Position numbers and translations under genes: made by a program. Positions 9,601-17,000 of a DNA stretch of 64,000 nt are shown here, piece by piece; within the stretch, counting starts at the first letter, position 1; each line of letters opens with the position of its first letter. The notes beneath the pieces were generated by a model. That model had not been told where the DNA came from, searched no databases, and was given only the letters and a program-made list of their open reading frames with translations. Source of the DNA: Ignavibacteria bacterium (GTDB taxonomy: Bacteria > Bacteroidota > Ignavibacteria > Tepidaquicellales > Tepidaquicellaceae); assembly GCA_019694675.1 (NCBI GenBank), contig JAIBBK010000004.1, forward strand, positions 62,001 to 126,000, in the 5' to 3' direction.

Positions 9601-9903
9601 GGAAACGGATTTTCCGTAATTAACTCCTATCAAATCTCCATCGAAAGTATTCTGCTGCAATGCATCTCCTTCAGGATCTTCTTCATTGATGATCCTGTTT
9701 CCGTTTTCGTCAGTCAGACTGTTCAGCCAGTCCCGTGTGACTCCTTTTGGAAGTGAATCGGAGTTTGAGACCGGGGATTTTTGAGTGAATACTGTGTGTT
9801 CAGCAGTACTGGTTTGAGACTTCTGCAAGTTAGCATTTGATACTGATGTAAAGGAAAAAACAAACAAGATCGTAATGCATTTTAAGAGGCCAGTTCTTTT
9901 CAT
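6673..9903 (-). CDS. Secreted double FG-GAP beta-propeller with dockerin-like C-terminus
   Basis: 1076 residues from the ATG at 9903. An upstream in-frame start adds 16 residues before the signal peptide and is rejected, since the paralogue at 6456 starts at the same MKRTGLLKC. Again 14 FG-GAP repeats (the last ones FGYSVSGAGDVNNDGYDD and FGYSVSTAGDVNGDSYSD), with the SGGGD variant in repeat 7 and the linker MMTGEDIPDLTMTGE after it, so two seven-bladed propellers are likely. It then has the same beta-sandwich and dockerin-like tail (DVNQDGTIDATD, DLTGDDFVDGTD, ending VSVIRP). Repeats 6-7 are close to identical in DNA with those of the gene at 3214 (about 8515-8607 against 5063-5155), suggesting recent duplication or gene conversion. 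Secreted; probably cell-surface. Confidence 0.92.
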   Translation of the reverse strand: MKRTGLLKCITILFVFSFTSVSNANLQKSQTSTAEHTVFTQKSPVSNSDSLPKGVTRDWLNSLTDENGNRIINEEDPEGDALQQNTFDGDLIGVNYGKSVSNAGDVNGDGFDDVIIGDPNGNGGAGTNSGRAYIYYGGTVINSTADVILTGGAANNYFGKSVSNAGDVNSDGYDDVIVGAYGYNSFTGRAYIYYGGASMNNVADAVMTGAFTSNEFGSSVSGAGDVNGDGYSDVIVGAYATSVYTGKAYIYFGGSSMDNIADVTMTGENSNDNFGYSVSGAGDVNGDGYHDVICGAYGFNGMGRAYVYFGGVSMNNVADVSMYGGAISDFFGASVSNAGDVNDDGYPDVIVGAHGYSSATGRAYIYYGGSVMDGAADVTMTGESSNNSFGYSVSDAGDVNGDGFADVYVGAYGYSSSKGRAYLYYGGASMNNAVDIYMTGEESLNYFGYSISGGGDVNGDGFADMISGAYGYDSNTGRAYVYTNMMTGEDIPDLTMTGEAALNYFGRSVSNAGDLNNDGFDDVIIGASYAPSSTRKAYIFYGGEIMNSEADVTLSGTTPNAWFGSSVSSAGDVNGDGYDDAIVGEPGLSRAYIFYGGVSMNNVADVILNGEVTGDSFGGSVSSAGEVNGDGFDDVIVGDVGFGLGKGRAYIFYGGTSMNNIADVTMTGEAIEDYFGEPVSTAGDVNGDGYSDVIVGAAGYMQGIGRAYIYFGGASMNNITDVTITIGVTGDIPVVSASSAGDVNGDGYSDVIIGDFQYSAGTGRASIYLGGAAMNNIADVTMIGEETSNEFGYSVSGAGDVNNDGYDDVIVGARHYGANNKGRGYIFFGNSILDNIVDIKMEGDNSGYSAFGYSVSTAGDVNGDSYSDVVVGAIGSDNNRGKTYIYLSSPPNNRKNLFLFGAIQGFYDPVLDTEIPDTTKVYLRNSTSPFARVDSSKNILLGPGTGQQFLFRNVQNGIPYYVEVTHRSALSTWSATPVTFVNSDASIAFSVDAIYAYGNNEIQVDASPYNVFAFYSGDVNQDGTIDATDISMIDNDAANFTGGYVVTDLTGDDFVDGTDFVIADNNAANFVSVIRP

Positions 9904-9983
9904 TTCATTTGGTTTATGGTTGATGGTTCGATGTTTAGTTTCGAGAAACAAATAAGATCAATATCTCCAATTTAAAATTAGAA

Positions 9984-10048
9984 AAACAGCCCTGCATACC
10001 GGTGATGCTATTAAGTGAATATGTTCGCGGACAATCCACGGGCTGTTT
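9984..10048 (-). repeat. 65-bp leader element, copy 2
   Basis: Same sequence as the copy at 6537 with one change in the inner loop (GGTGATGC for GGCGATGC). It lies 81 nt before the ATG at 9903. On the minus strand GGGCTG is followed by five T. Confidence 0.88.
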
Positions 10049-10052
10049 TTTG

Positions 10053-10133
10053 AATTAGGAATTACGAATTAGAAATTAGGAATTATGTATCGCATTAATT
10101 CTTAATTCTCAGTTCTAAATTCTCAATTTGTTT
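10053..10133. repeat. AT-rich GAATTACGAATT-type simple repeat
   Basis: Runs such as AATTAGGAATTACGAATT and TTAATTCTTAATTCTC, of the same type as at 6602. Non-coding. Confidence 0.65.
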
Positions 10134-10220
10134 AGTTGTTGGTCTCGCCCTCCAAAAATTGTTGTTTACGCAGAGAGCTTTTCAATATGGCGGGCTAAGA
10201 CCAGCAACGGCTTAAACAAA
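10127..10220. repeat. 94-bp imperfect inverted repeat
   Basis: Left arm TTTGTTTAGTTGTTGGTCT..CGCCC pairs with right arm GGGC.AAGACCAGCAAC..CTTAAACAAA over about 25 bases. It sits where a gene of the array has been lost and breaks the relic reading frame at 10212-10259. Its size is that of an integron attC site, but the RYYYAAC/GTTRRRY ends are missing. Confidence 0.65.
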
Positions 10221-10259
10221 GAAGATCGTAATGCATTTTAAGAGGCCAGTTATTTTCAT
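10212..10259 (-). pseudogene. Relic 5' end of a lost FG-GAP gene
   Basis: The minus-strand ATG at 10259 gives MKITGLLKCITIFFV and then TAA. This is the signal peptide start of the FG-GAP proteins at 6456 and 9903 (MKRTGLLKCITILFV). Its leader, including the 65-bp element at 10340, matches theirs. Everything downstream of codon 15 has been replaced by the inverted repeat at 10127-10220. Confidence 0.85.
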
Positions 10260-10339
10260 TTCATTTGGTATATGGTTGATGGTTCAGTGCTTGCTTTCGA
10301 GAAACAAATCAAATCAATATCTCCAATTCAAAATTAGAA

Positions 10340-10404
10340 AAACAGCCCTGCATACCGGCGATGCTATTAAGTGAATATGTTCGCGGACAATTCACGGGCT
10401 GTTT
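10340..10404 (-). repeat. 65-bp leader element, copy 3 (in front of the gene relic)
   Basis: Same as the copy at 6537 except CAATTCACGG for CAATCCACGG. It lies 81 nt before the relic ATG at 10259. Confidence 0.88.
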
Positions 10405-10407
10405 CTT

Positions 10408-10494
10408 GAATTAGGAATTACGAATTAAGAATTACGAATTTTAATTCGCATTAATTTTCAACATTAATTTTCAAATTTCAATTTTCAATTGCTC
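10408..10494. repeat. AT-rich GAATTACGAATT-type simple repeat
   Basis: Same class as at 6602 and 10053, directly 3' of the dockerin tail of the gene ending at 10496. Confidence 0.65.
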
Positions 10495-10495
10495 T

Positions 10496-12640
10496 TCACG
10501 GTCTTATTACCGACACAAAATTTGCCGCATTATTATCTGCAATCACAAAGTCTGTTCCGTCAACGAAGTCATCACCCGTGAGATCCGTCACAACATATCC
10601 TCCGACGAAGTTCTGTACATCATTGTCAATTGCGCTGATATCGGTTGCATCAATGGTTCCGTCCTGGTTCACATCGCCGCTGTAGATGGCAAAGAGCAAA
10701 GGGGATGTATCAATCTGCTTTAGATTGCTGCCGTATGCTTTGCCCTGACCGGAATAAAAGTTCAAACCGAAGAGTACACTGTCGTTGAGATTCACGGGTT
10801 GATAATACCATGTCTCAACTGAATTTCTGTGATTGACGGAGATGTAGTAATTACCAGGAGCTGCGGCCGGGAAAGTTACAAAGGATAAGTTGTTACAGAA
10901 AGCAGAACTCACGATACTGTAAGGCGGAAAGGAATTTCTTAAATGAACTGTAGATATGTCAACTCCGGCGGAGTCCGTTGCCGGGTTGTAGAGGCCCTCA
11001 ATTATGAAACCAACAGTCAGATTAACGGCTCTGCAACCGCATGAAGAATACAAGCTCGAATAAGTCGGCCAAACGGTGAGGCAACTGTCATTATTGATGA
11101 ATCTGAACGAAGGTTTTGGAGAGGCGTATGAGCCAGTCACCTGATCATTATGATCCGCCGTAAAGGATTTTACGTTGAGATTCTGAATCACGAAGGAAGA
11201 AATGATGTCTTTTTGCGGTGTTACCCATTTATTCGTAATGTAAAATTTTCCGTCAACGCCCCGTCTGCCGATAATATCGGGATTCCTGATTACAGAATTA
11301 GCATCACCGCCGCCTGCAAGCTGCATCTTAGTCCAGTTTATTCCGTTAGAAGTCTTGAATGTATTCAAAGAATAGTAATAATTGCTCATGTAGTCTTCTC
11401 TCTCAACATACGTTATGAAAATGCTCTTCTGATCTGCTCCGCCGTTTGCAGCGACCCTTGCGAATTCCTTGTGATAACTGTTTCCTGAGAGTGAGCCACT
11501 GTATGAAGGATATACAAGAGTGTTTCCGTAGTTCTTATAGATGCCGACATACTGGTCTGTTCCGGGAAATCCGCTCTGAACAAAGACAATGCTGTCACCA
11601 TCCACGGTACCGCCGCTGTTGTAATACGCTACATCTGTCTGAGCTTCGGAGCTGTAACCGATCACCGGAGCATGTATGCTTTGCGGCAGAAATGTTATCT
11701 GCGAACTGCCTGAAATCAGTGCATATGGATTATATACCTTACAAATCTTTGTCATTATAAAATTATTGACACCGTCTGTGGAGTCCTGAGTTACAGTAAT
11801 TGTCAAATATGCTTCAGCAGGATATTTTGCATTATCAGAAGTTATTCTTGGCTTGGAATACTTGCTCACATTAGAATCGAACCCCGGAAAATTGAATGAA
11901 GGACCTCCTCCAACTGACTGATCTGATTTTTTGAATGATACTATTCCTGCGAGATGTGCTCCCGTGAAACCGTCTGTTATTACGGATAATACCAGATGCA
12001 GATACTTATCATTGGTAAACGGTTCTACGATCTCCAGATCCATTTCATCATAATTTATCTTGATCCCGGTATTGAACGCTACTCGCTTGATCAGTGAATA
12101 TGAAACACCGTTGTTTGTTGAATTGAAGTACAGCAAAGTATCAGGCGATGCTCCGACCCCAACATCACCGGCGCCTACGGCCAGAACTACCCATATTGTT
12201 CCCGCTCCGGGATTGCGCTGTTCCACCTGTGTAGCGACAGCTTTTATGTAAGCGCTGTTGCTGGCATAGATCTCCTTAAGCGTAAGCTGTTCTGATTGCA
12301 GCGGAATTGATTTGAAACTGTTTGCATTAGCAGAGATCAAACTCAGTTCAGAATTCTTCGTCTGTGACTCGCTATGACCCTCAAGTTGTTTTTGCAGTGC
12401 TGATATCTTTTCATTGTTCCCTGTTTTGTAATCTTCTTTGAGGTGAGTCATTTCATTCATGATTGTCATCTCCCTGTCTGAATAGGACCTTTTGTTTGAA
12501 CTGAAAATGTCTTCACTCTTCTGCTCCAAAGTCACAGGCAATGATTCATTGGATGTATTGATTTTCTGCGCGAACGAGATTTGGTAACACAGCATCAGAA
12601 AATTAATGAGAAGAGAAATTGATAGAGTTCTGTTTTTCAT
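10496..12640 (-). CDS. Secreted Asp-box type propeller with dockerin-like C-terminus
   Basis: 714 residues from the ATG at 12640; an in-frame TTG nine codons earlier only adds MKTKPLIIN. Signal peptide MKNRTLSISLLINFLMLCYQ-ISFAQ. Residues ~30-90 are charged and probably coiled-coil (MNEMTHLKEDYKTGNNEK, ISALQKQLEG). The middle (~100-560) is beta-rich with propeller-like turns such as YFNSTNNGVSYSLI and FKTSNGINWTKM, which resemble degenerate Asp-box (BNR) motifs. The C-terminus is the shared beta-sandwich (GLYNPATDSAGVDISTVHLR) and two dockerin-like loops, ending VSVIRP. It resembles the protein at 51580 in its N-terminal half. There is no 65-bp element upstream: only 36 nt separate its start from a dockerin relic, so the original leader was probably deleted. 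Enzyme activity cannot be assigned. Confidence 0.88.
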   Translation of the reverse strand: MKNRTLSISLLINFLMLCYQISFAQKINTSNESLPVTLEQKSEDIFSSNKRSYSDREMTIMNEMTHLKEDYKTGNNEKISALQKQLEGHSESQTKNSELSLISANANSFKSIPLQSEQLTLKEIYASNSAYIKAVATQVEQRNPGAGTIWVVLAVGAGDVGVGASPDTLLYFNSTNNGVSYSLIKRVAFNTGIKINYDEMDLEIVEPFTNDKYLHLVLSVITDGFTGAHLAGIVSFKKSDQSVGGGPSFNFPGFDSNVSKYSKPRITSDNAKYPAEAYLTITVTQDSTDGVNNFIMTKICKVYNPYALISGSSQITFLPQSIHAPVIGYSSEAQTDVAYYNSGGTVDGDSIVFVQSGFPGTDQYVGIYKNYGNTLVYPSYSGSLSGNSYHKEFARVAANGGADQKSIFITYVEREDYMSNYYYSLNTFKTSNGINWTKMQLAGGGDANSVIRNPDIIGRRGVDGKFYITNKWVTPQKDIISSFVIQNLNVKSFTADHNDQVTGSYASPKPSFRFINNDSCLTVWPTYSSLYSSCGCRAVNLTVGFIIEGLYNPATDSAGVDISTVHLRNSFPPYSIVSSAFCNNLSFVTFPAAAPGNYYISVNHRNSVETWYYQPVNLNDSVLFGLNFYSGQGKAYGSNLKQIDTSPLLFAIYSGDVNQDGTIDATDISAIDNDVQNFVGGYVVTDLTGDDFVDGTDFVIADNNAANFVSVIRP

Positions 12641-12676
12641 ATTTATGATCAATGGTTTAGTTTTCAAAAAGTGTGA

Positions 12677-12769
12677 TCAAGGTCTTACAACACTCACAAA
12701 ATTCGCCGCATTGTTATCTGCAATTGCAAAGTCGGTAGCGTCAACAAAGTCATCGCCTGTGAGGTCTGT
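12677..12769 (-). pseudogene. Relic 3' end of a lost dockerin-tailed gene
   Basis: Minus-strand translation TDLTGDDFVDATDFAIADNN followed by AANFVSVVRP and TGA is the second dockerin-like loop and the end of the module. Upstream the similarity stops abruptly at a GC-rich, non-coding stretch (12770-12830). Confidence 0.85.
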
Positions 12770-12910
12770 TTGCAACACCCCTTCACCCCGGCCCCGTCTG
12801 AGCCGGGCATGTATTTACCAAAAGTGAGAAGGAGTCTGTCTCAATTCTTTATTTGATAGATTGCTCTTTCCCAAAATTTTATTCGTGCATTCGTGGCAAC
12901 ATGCACAAGC

Positions 12911-15900
12911 TCACGGTCTTATCACAGAAACAAAATTCGCCGCATTGTTATCTGCAATCACAAAGTCTGTTCCGTCAACGAAGTCATCTCCCGTAAGATC
13001 AGTCACAACATACCCGCCCGTAAAGTTAGCCGCATCGTTATCAATCATGCTTATGTCAGTCGCGTCTATTGTTCCGTCCTGGTTCACATCGCCGCTGTAG
13101 AAAGCAAACACATTATATGGAGACGCATCAACCTGTATTTCATTATTGCCGAAAGCGTAAATCGCATCAACTGAAAATGCGATGGATGCATTATCACTGA
13201 CAAAGGTAACCGGATCAGCGCTCCAGGTTTCAAGGGCATTCCTGTGTTTTACCTCTACATAATAAGGAGTACCGTTCTGAGCATTGTTAAACAGAAACTC
13301 CTGACCTGTACCCGGACCATACAATTCCTTTCTTGATGAATCAACTTTTGCAAACGGTGAAGTTGAATTCCTCAGATATACAGTAACAGTATCATAGATC
13401 ATTGTATTTGAGACAGCATCATACAATCCCTGAATTGCACCGAAGAGGAAGAGATTCTTTGCAGTTACCGGACTTTGCACAGTTGCAACAGGGCTGTAGT
13501 TATTGTGAATGTCCTGTGCAACTATGAAGTAATAATACAATCCGCTCAGAGGTGTTGTATCCAAATAAGTAGAGTCAGTCACAATTGATAACGGAGTTTC
13601 CGTATATGGATCAATGGAAGGGGACAGGCTTCTGAACAGAACGTAATTCAGGAGATCGGGCGCAGAGTTTCTTTGCCATGTGAGTCTGACATTAGCCGAT
13701 TCAGTGAAAGCATTGAACGGAGAAACAACCGGTGGAGAGATATTGTCAAGACTTCTGCCGGATAGAATTGCTGAACGCCAGTATTGATTGATATCATTCG
13801 TCCGGGCTGTGATTCTGTAAAAAAATGTACTGCTGCCGTTGGTTGTAGAATCAGAAGGAGTAAGGTCTACAAAAGTATAGAAAGATTCATGAGAAGCAGG
13901 AATAGTTGCAACATTCTGCCATGAATAATTACCTCCTGAAGGAGGAAAACTTCTTTGAATGAGATAGTCTGATATTATGGAATTTCCATGAACATCATGT
14001 GCGCTTCTTGCCCATTTGAGACTTAACTGCCCTCCCTGATCATTGGGAACATCTTTTGCATGCAAGAGGATCGGCTTGACAGATATCGCAGACCCCTTGT
14101 AAATGCTCGCTTTGCCTGTGCCCGAATTGTAAAGGTTTGCACCAGCGATTATGTCCGAGAAACCGTCACCGTCCACATCGCCGGCAGAGGCTACTGAAAA
14201 ACCAAAATAGGATGAAGCATCTCCGGTAGCAGTCACGTCTGGCTGATTATCCATTGCAGTGCCTCCGAAATAAGCAAATAACCTGCCCGTAGTAGAACCA
14301 TAACCGGGAGCTCCGACAACTATATCCTGATATCCGTCTCCGTTCATGTCTCCGGCGGAAGAAACAGACGAGCCAAACAGACTACTGTATTCGCCAGACA
14401 AAATCAGATCAGGTGAATTGTTCATAATATTGCTCCCGTAAAAAACATAAGCGCCACCGCTTAATGAGTTGAGTCCGTAAGCGCCAACGATTACATCAGA
14501 AAAACCATCTGCATTTACGTCTGCAGATGATACTGAACAACCGAAATTGCTGTTGAAGGATTGTCCGAAAAGCGTTACGTCCTTTGTGCTGTTCATGCTT
14601 GCCCCTCCGAAGAAAATGTAAGCTTCGCCGTTACCGTAGTATGAATTTATAGATGGATTTCCTACAATGACATCTGAAAAGCCGTCGCCGTTGACATCAC
14701 CTGCAGAAGCCACAGATGAGCCTATATAAGAGTATGTGGAATCACCAATCATTGTCACATCACTTACATTGTCCATCGACGAACCTCCAAGATAAATGAA
14801 TGCCTTTCCTCTCAAGTTAAAGAATCCGTCGGCTCCGATAATGACATCAGAAAATCCGTCGCCATTTACGTCACCGGCTGTTGAAACGGAAATTCCGAAT
14901 TCATCCGTTGAAATTCCTGTCATGGTTACATCAGCAGTGTTGTCCATTGATGCTCCTCCAAAGAAGATGTAACTTCTTCCGAGATTGGTGCTGTATCCTT
15001 TAGCGCCGACAATCACATCCTGAAAGCCGTCGCCGTTCACATCCCCGGCCGAAGATACCGACGAACCAAAGAAATTGCTTGCTGCTTCACCCGTCATTGT
15101 GAGATCAGCAATGTTGTCCATTGAGAATCCTCCGAACAAAATGTATGCCCTTCCCGCAGATGTGTTGTAATCAGGTGCTCCGACTACCAGATCGGGATAA
15201 CCGTCACCGTTTACATCACCGGCCGAGGCTACTGATTTTCCTAAGCTGATAACTCCCGAGCCGTTCATGGTAAGGTCAGGAATTATCTCACCTTTCATGA
15301 AATAATCATAACAATAGGCTCTGCCTGTATAAGAACCGTATCCGTTAGCTCCGACAAGTATATCAGTGTAACCATCACCATTGATATCGCCACCCGAAGA
15401 AACGGAATTGCCGAAATTACTGCTTGCTGTCTCACCTGTAATAGTCACCTCTGCGATTATATCCATGGAGGATTCACCAAAGTAGACATACATCTTTCCT
15501 GTGTTTGAATTATTACCGTAAGCTCCTATAATTATATCTGAAAACCCGTCTCCGTTTATGTCACCCGCTGATGAAACTGATTTTCCGAAATAGTTGAGTG
15601 TTGATTCTCCGGTCAAAGTGATATCTGCAGTTGAATTCATTACGGCTCCGCCATGATATACATAGGCTTTTCCGGTGAACGCACTTATTCCGTATGCACC
15701 TGTTATCACATCTGAATAACCATCTCCGTTTATATCACCTGCTGAAGAAACTGAAGCTCCGAAATTGTTATTCGATGCTTCACCTGTCATTACAACATCT
15801 GCAGCATTGTCCATTGAATTTCCGCCAAAGTAAATATATGCTCTTCCTGTATTTGAACTATAACCGTTTGCGCCAATGATAACATCAGCATAACCATCCG

Positions 15901-16774
15901 CATTTACATCACCTGCAAGTGATACCGAAACCCCGAAACTGTTGTTTGCTGACTCACCGGTTACAATGACATCAGCTGTATTGTTCATTGAAGCTCCGCC
16001 GAGAAAGATGTACGCCTTTCCAGTGTAAGAACTGTTACCTTCAGCTCCGATGACAACATCGGAATATCCGTCTGCATTGACATCTCCCGCTGTTGAAACA
16101 GAAATTCCGAAGAAGTTGGCAGTTGTTTCTCCCGTCAAAGTAACATCAGCGGTATTGTTCATTGAAGCTCCGCCGAAATAAATGTAAGCCCTACCGGTAT
16201 TTGAAGTGTATCCGTAAGCTCCGACTATTACATCAGAGTATCCGTCACCGTTTGCATCTCCTGCTGTTGATACTGAATATCCGAAAAAGTTACCTGAAGC
16301 TGCTCCTGTCAGCGTCACATCAGCAACTGTATTCATGTTTAAACCTCCGTAAAAAATGTAGGCTCTTCCTGTAAATGAATTATATCCATGAGCTCCAACA
16401 ATTATGTCATCATATCCGTCACCATTCACATCGCCTGCACTGCTCACTGAATTTCCGAATTGAGAACCGGCAGCAAGCCCGTTAAAGATCTTTCGCTGCA
16501 AGGCATCGCCTTCAGGGTCTTCAGGGATCAGACCCGGTGTTCTGCCCGTTTCTACATTTGATATTCTGTTTCCGTTTTCATCACGTAGATCATTCATCCA
16601 CTCCTGTGTAACTCCCTCGGGAAGAGAATCGGAGTTTGATTGTTTGGCAATTTCTGTGTTTGCAAAACTTTGGTTATCTTCAGACTTGTGCCAGTTGGCT
16701 TCAGACACAGTTGTGATGAAGATTGTCAATATCAAAACTGTGAGACAGTTAAAACAGGAGTGATAATTTTTCAT
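12911..16774 (-). CDS. Large secreted double FG-GAP propeller with Fn3-like domains and dockerin-like C-terminus
   Basis: 1287 residues. Signal peptide MKNYHSCFNCLTVLILTIFI followed by TTVSEA. Lead-in DSLPEGVTQEWMNDLRDENG, then 14 FG-GAP repeats (~90-915). Repeat 7 has SSGGD and is followed by the linker YFMKGEIIPDLTMNG, as in the two shorter paralogues, which supports a 7+7 arrangement. Repeat 12 lacks one residue of its loop (SSADVNADG). Unlike its paralogues it has an extra ~200-residue insert with two fibronectin-III-like units (LSLKWARSAHDVHGNSIISD ... YRITARTND; VRLTWQRNSAPDLLNYVLFR) before the beta-sandwich and dockerin-like tail (ends VSVIRP). Secreted; probably a surface adhesin or a carbohydrate- or protein-binding protein. 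Confidence 0.92.
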   Translation of the reverse strand: MKNYHSCFNCLTVLILTIFITTVSEANWHKSEDNQSFANTEIAKQSNSDSLPEGVTQEWMNDLRDENGNRISNVETGRTPGLIPEDPEGDALQRKIFNGLAAGSQFGNSVSSAGDVNGDGYDDIIVGAHGYNSFTGRAYIFYGGLNMNTVADVTLTGAASGNFFGYSVSTAGDANGDGYSDVIVGAYGYTSNTGRAYIYFGGASMNNTADVTLTGETTANFFGISVSTAGDVNADGYSDVVIGAEGNSSYTGKAYIFLGGASMNNTADVIVTGESANNSFGVSVSLAGDVNADGYADVIIGANGYSSNTGRAYIYFGGNSMDNAADVVMTGEASNNNFGASVSSAGDINGDGYSDVITGAYGISAFTGKAYVYHGGAVMNSTADITLTGESTLNYFGKSVSSAGDINGDGFSDIIIGAYGNNSNTGKMYVYFGESSMDIIAEVTITGETASSNFGNSVSSGGDINGDGYTDILVGANGYGSYTGRAYCYDYFMKGEIIPDLTMNGSGVISLGKSVASAGDVNGDGYPDLVVGAPDYNTSAGRAYILFGGFSMDNIADLTMTGEAASNFFGSSVSSAGDVNGDGFQDVIVGAKGYSTNLGRSYIFFGGASMDNTADVTMTGISTDEFGISVSTAGDVNGDGFSDVIIGADGFFNLRGKAFIYLGGSSMDNVSDVTMIGDSTYSYIGSSVASAGDVNGDGFSDVIVGNPSINSYYGNGEAYIFFGGASMNSTKDVTLFGQSFNSNFGCSVSSADVNADGFSDVIVGAYGLNSLSGGAYVFYGSNIMNNSPDLILSGEYSSLFGSSVSSAGDMNGDGYQDIVVGAPGYGSTTGRLFAYFGGTAMDNQPDVTATGDASSYFGFSVASAGDVDGDGFSDIIAGANLYNSGTGKASIYKGSAISVKPILLHAKDVPNDQGGQLSLKWARSAHDVHGNSIISDYLIQRSFPPSGGNYSWQNVATIPASHESFYTFVDLTPSDSTTNGSSTFFYRITARTNDINQYWRSAILSGRSLDNISPPVVSPFNAFTESANVRLTWQRNSAPDLLNYVLFRSLSPSIDPYTETPLSIVTDSTYLDTTPLSGLYYYFIVAQDIHNNYSPVATVQSPVTAKNLFLFGAIQGLYDAVSNTMIYDTVTVYLRNSTSPFAKVDSSRKELYGPGTGQEFLFNNAQNGTPYYVEVKHRNALETWSADPVTFVSDNASIAFSVDAIYAFGNNEIQVDASPYNVFAFYSGDVNQDGTIDATDISMIDNDAANFTGGYVVTDLTGDDFVDGTDFVIADNNAANFVSVIRP

Positions 16775-16844
16775 GTTTGAGTTATGAGTTTAAGTTTCAA
16801 AAGATCAATTGAAAGCATTGAAAACAAATTGCGATTTTAGAAGA

Positions 16845-16909
16845 AAACAGCCCTGCATACCGGCGATGCTATTAAGTGAATATGTTCGCGGACAATCCAC
16901 GGGCTGTTC
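16845..16909 (-). repeat. 65-bp leader element, copy 4
   Basis: Identical core to copy 1; lies 71 nt before the ATG at 16774. The leader between element and ATG differs from that of copies 1-3, so the element is conserved on its own. Confidence 0.88.
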
Positions 16910-16911
16910 TT

Positions 16912-16997
16912 CAATTAGGAATTACGAATTAAGAATTACGAATTTTAATTCGCATAAATTTTCAACATTCAATTTTCAAATTTCAATTTTCAATTGC
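16912..16997. repeat. AT-rich GAATTACGAATT-type simple repeat
   Basis: Same class as at 10408 and nearly identical to it; directly 3' of the dockerin tail of the gene ending at 17001. Confidence 0.65.
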
Positions 16998-17000
16998 TCT

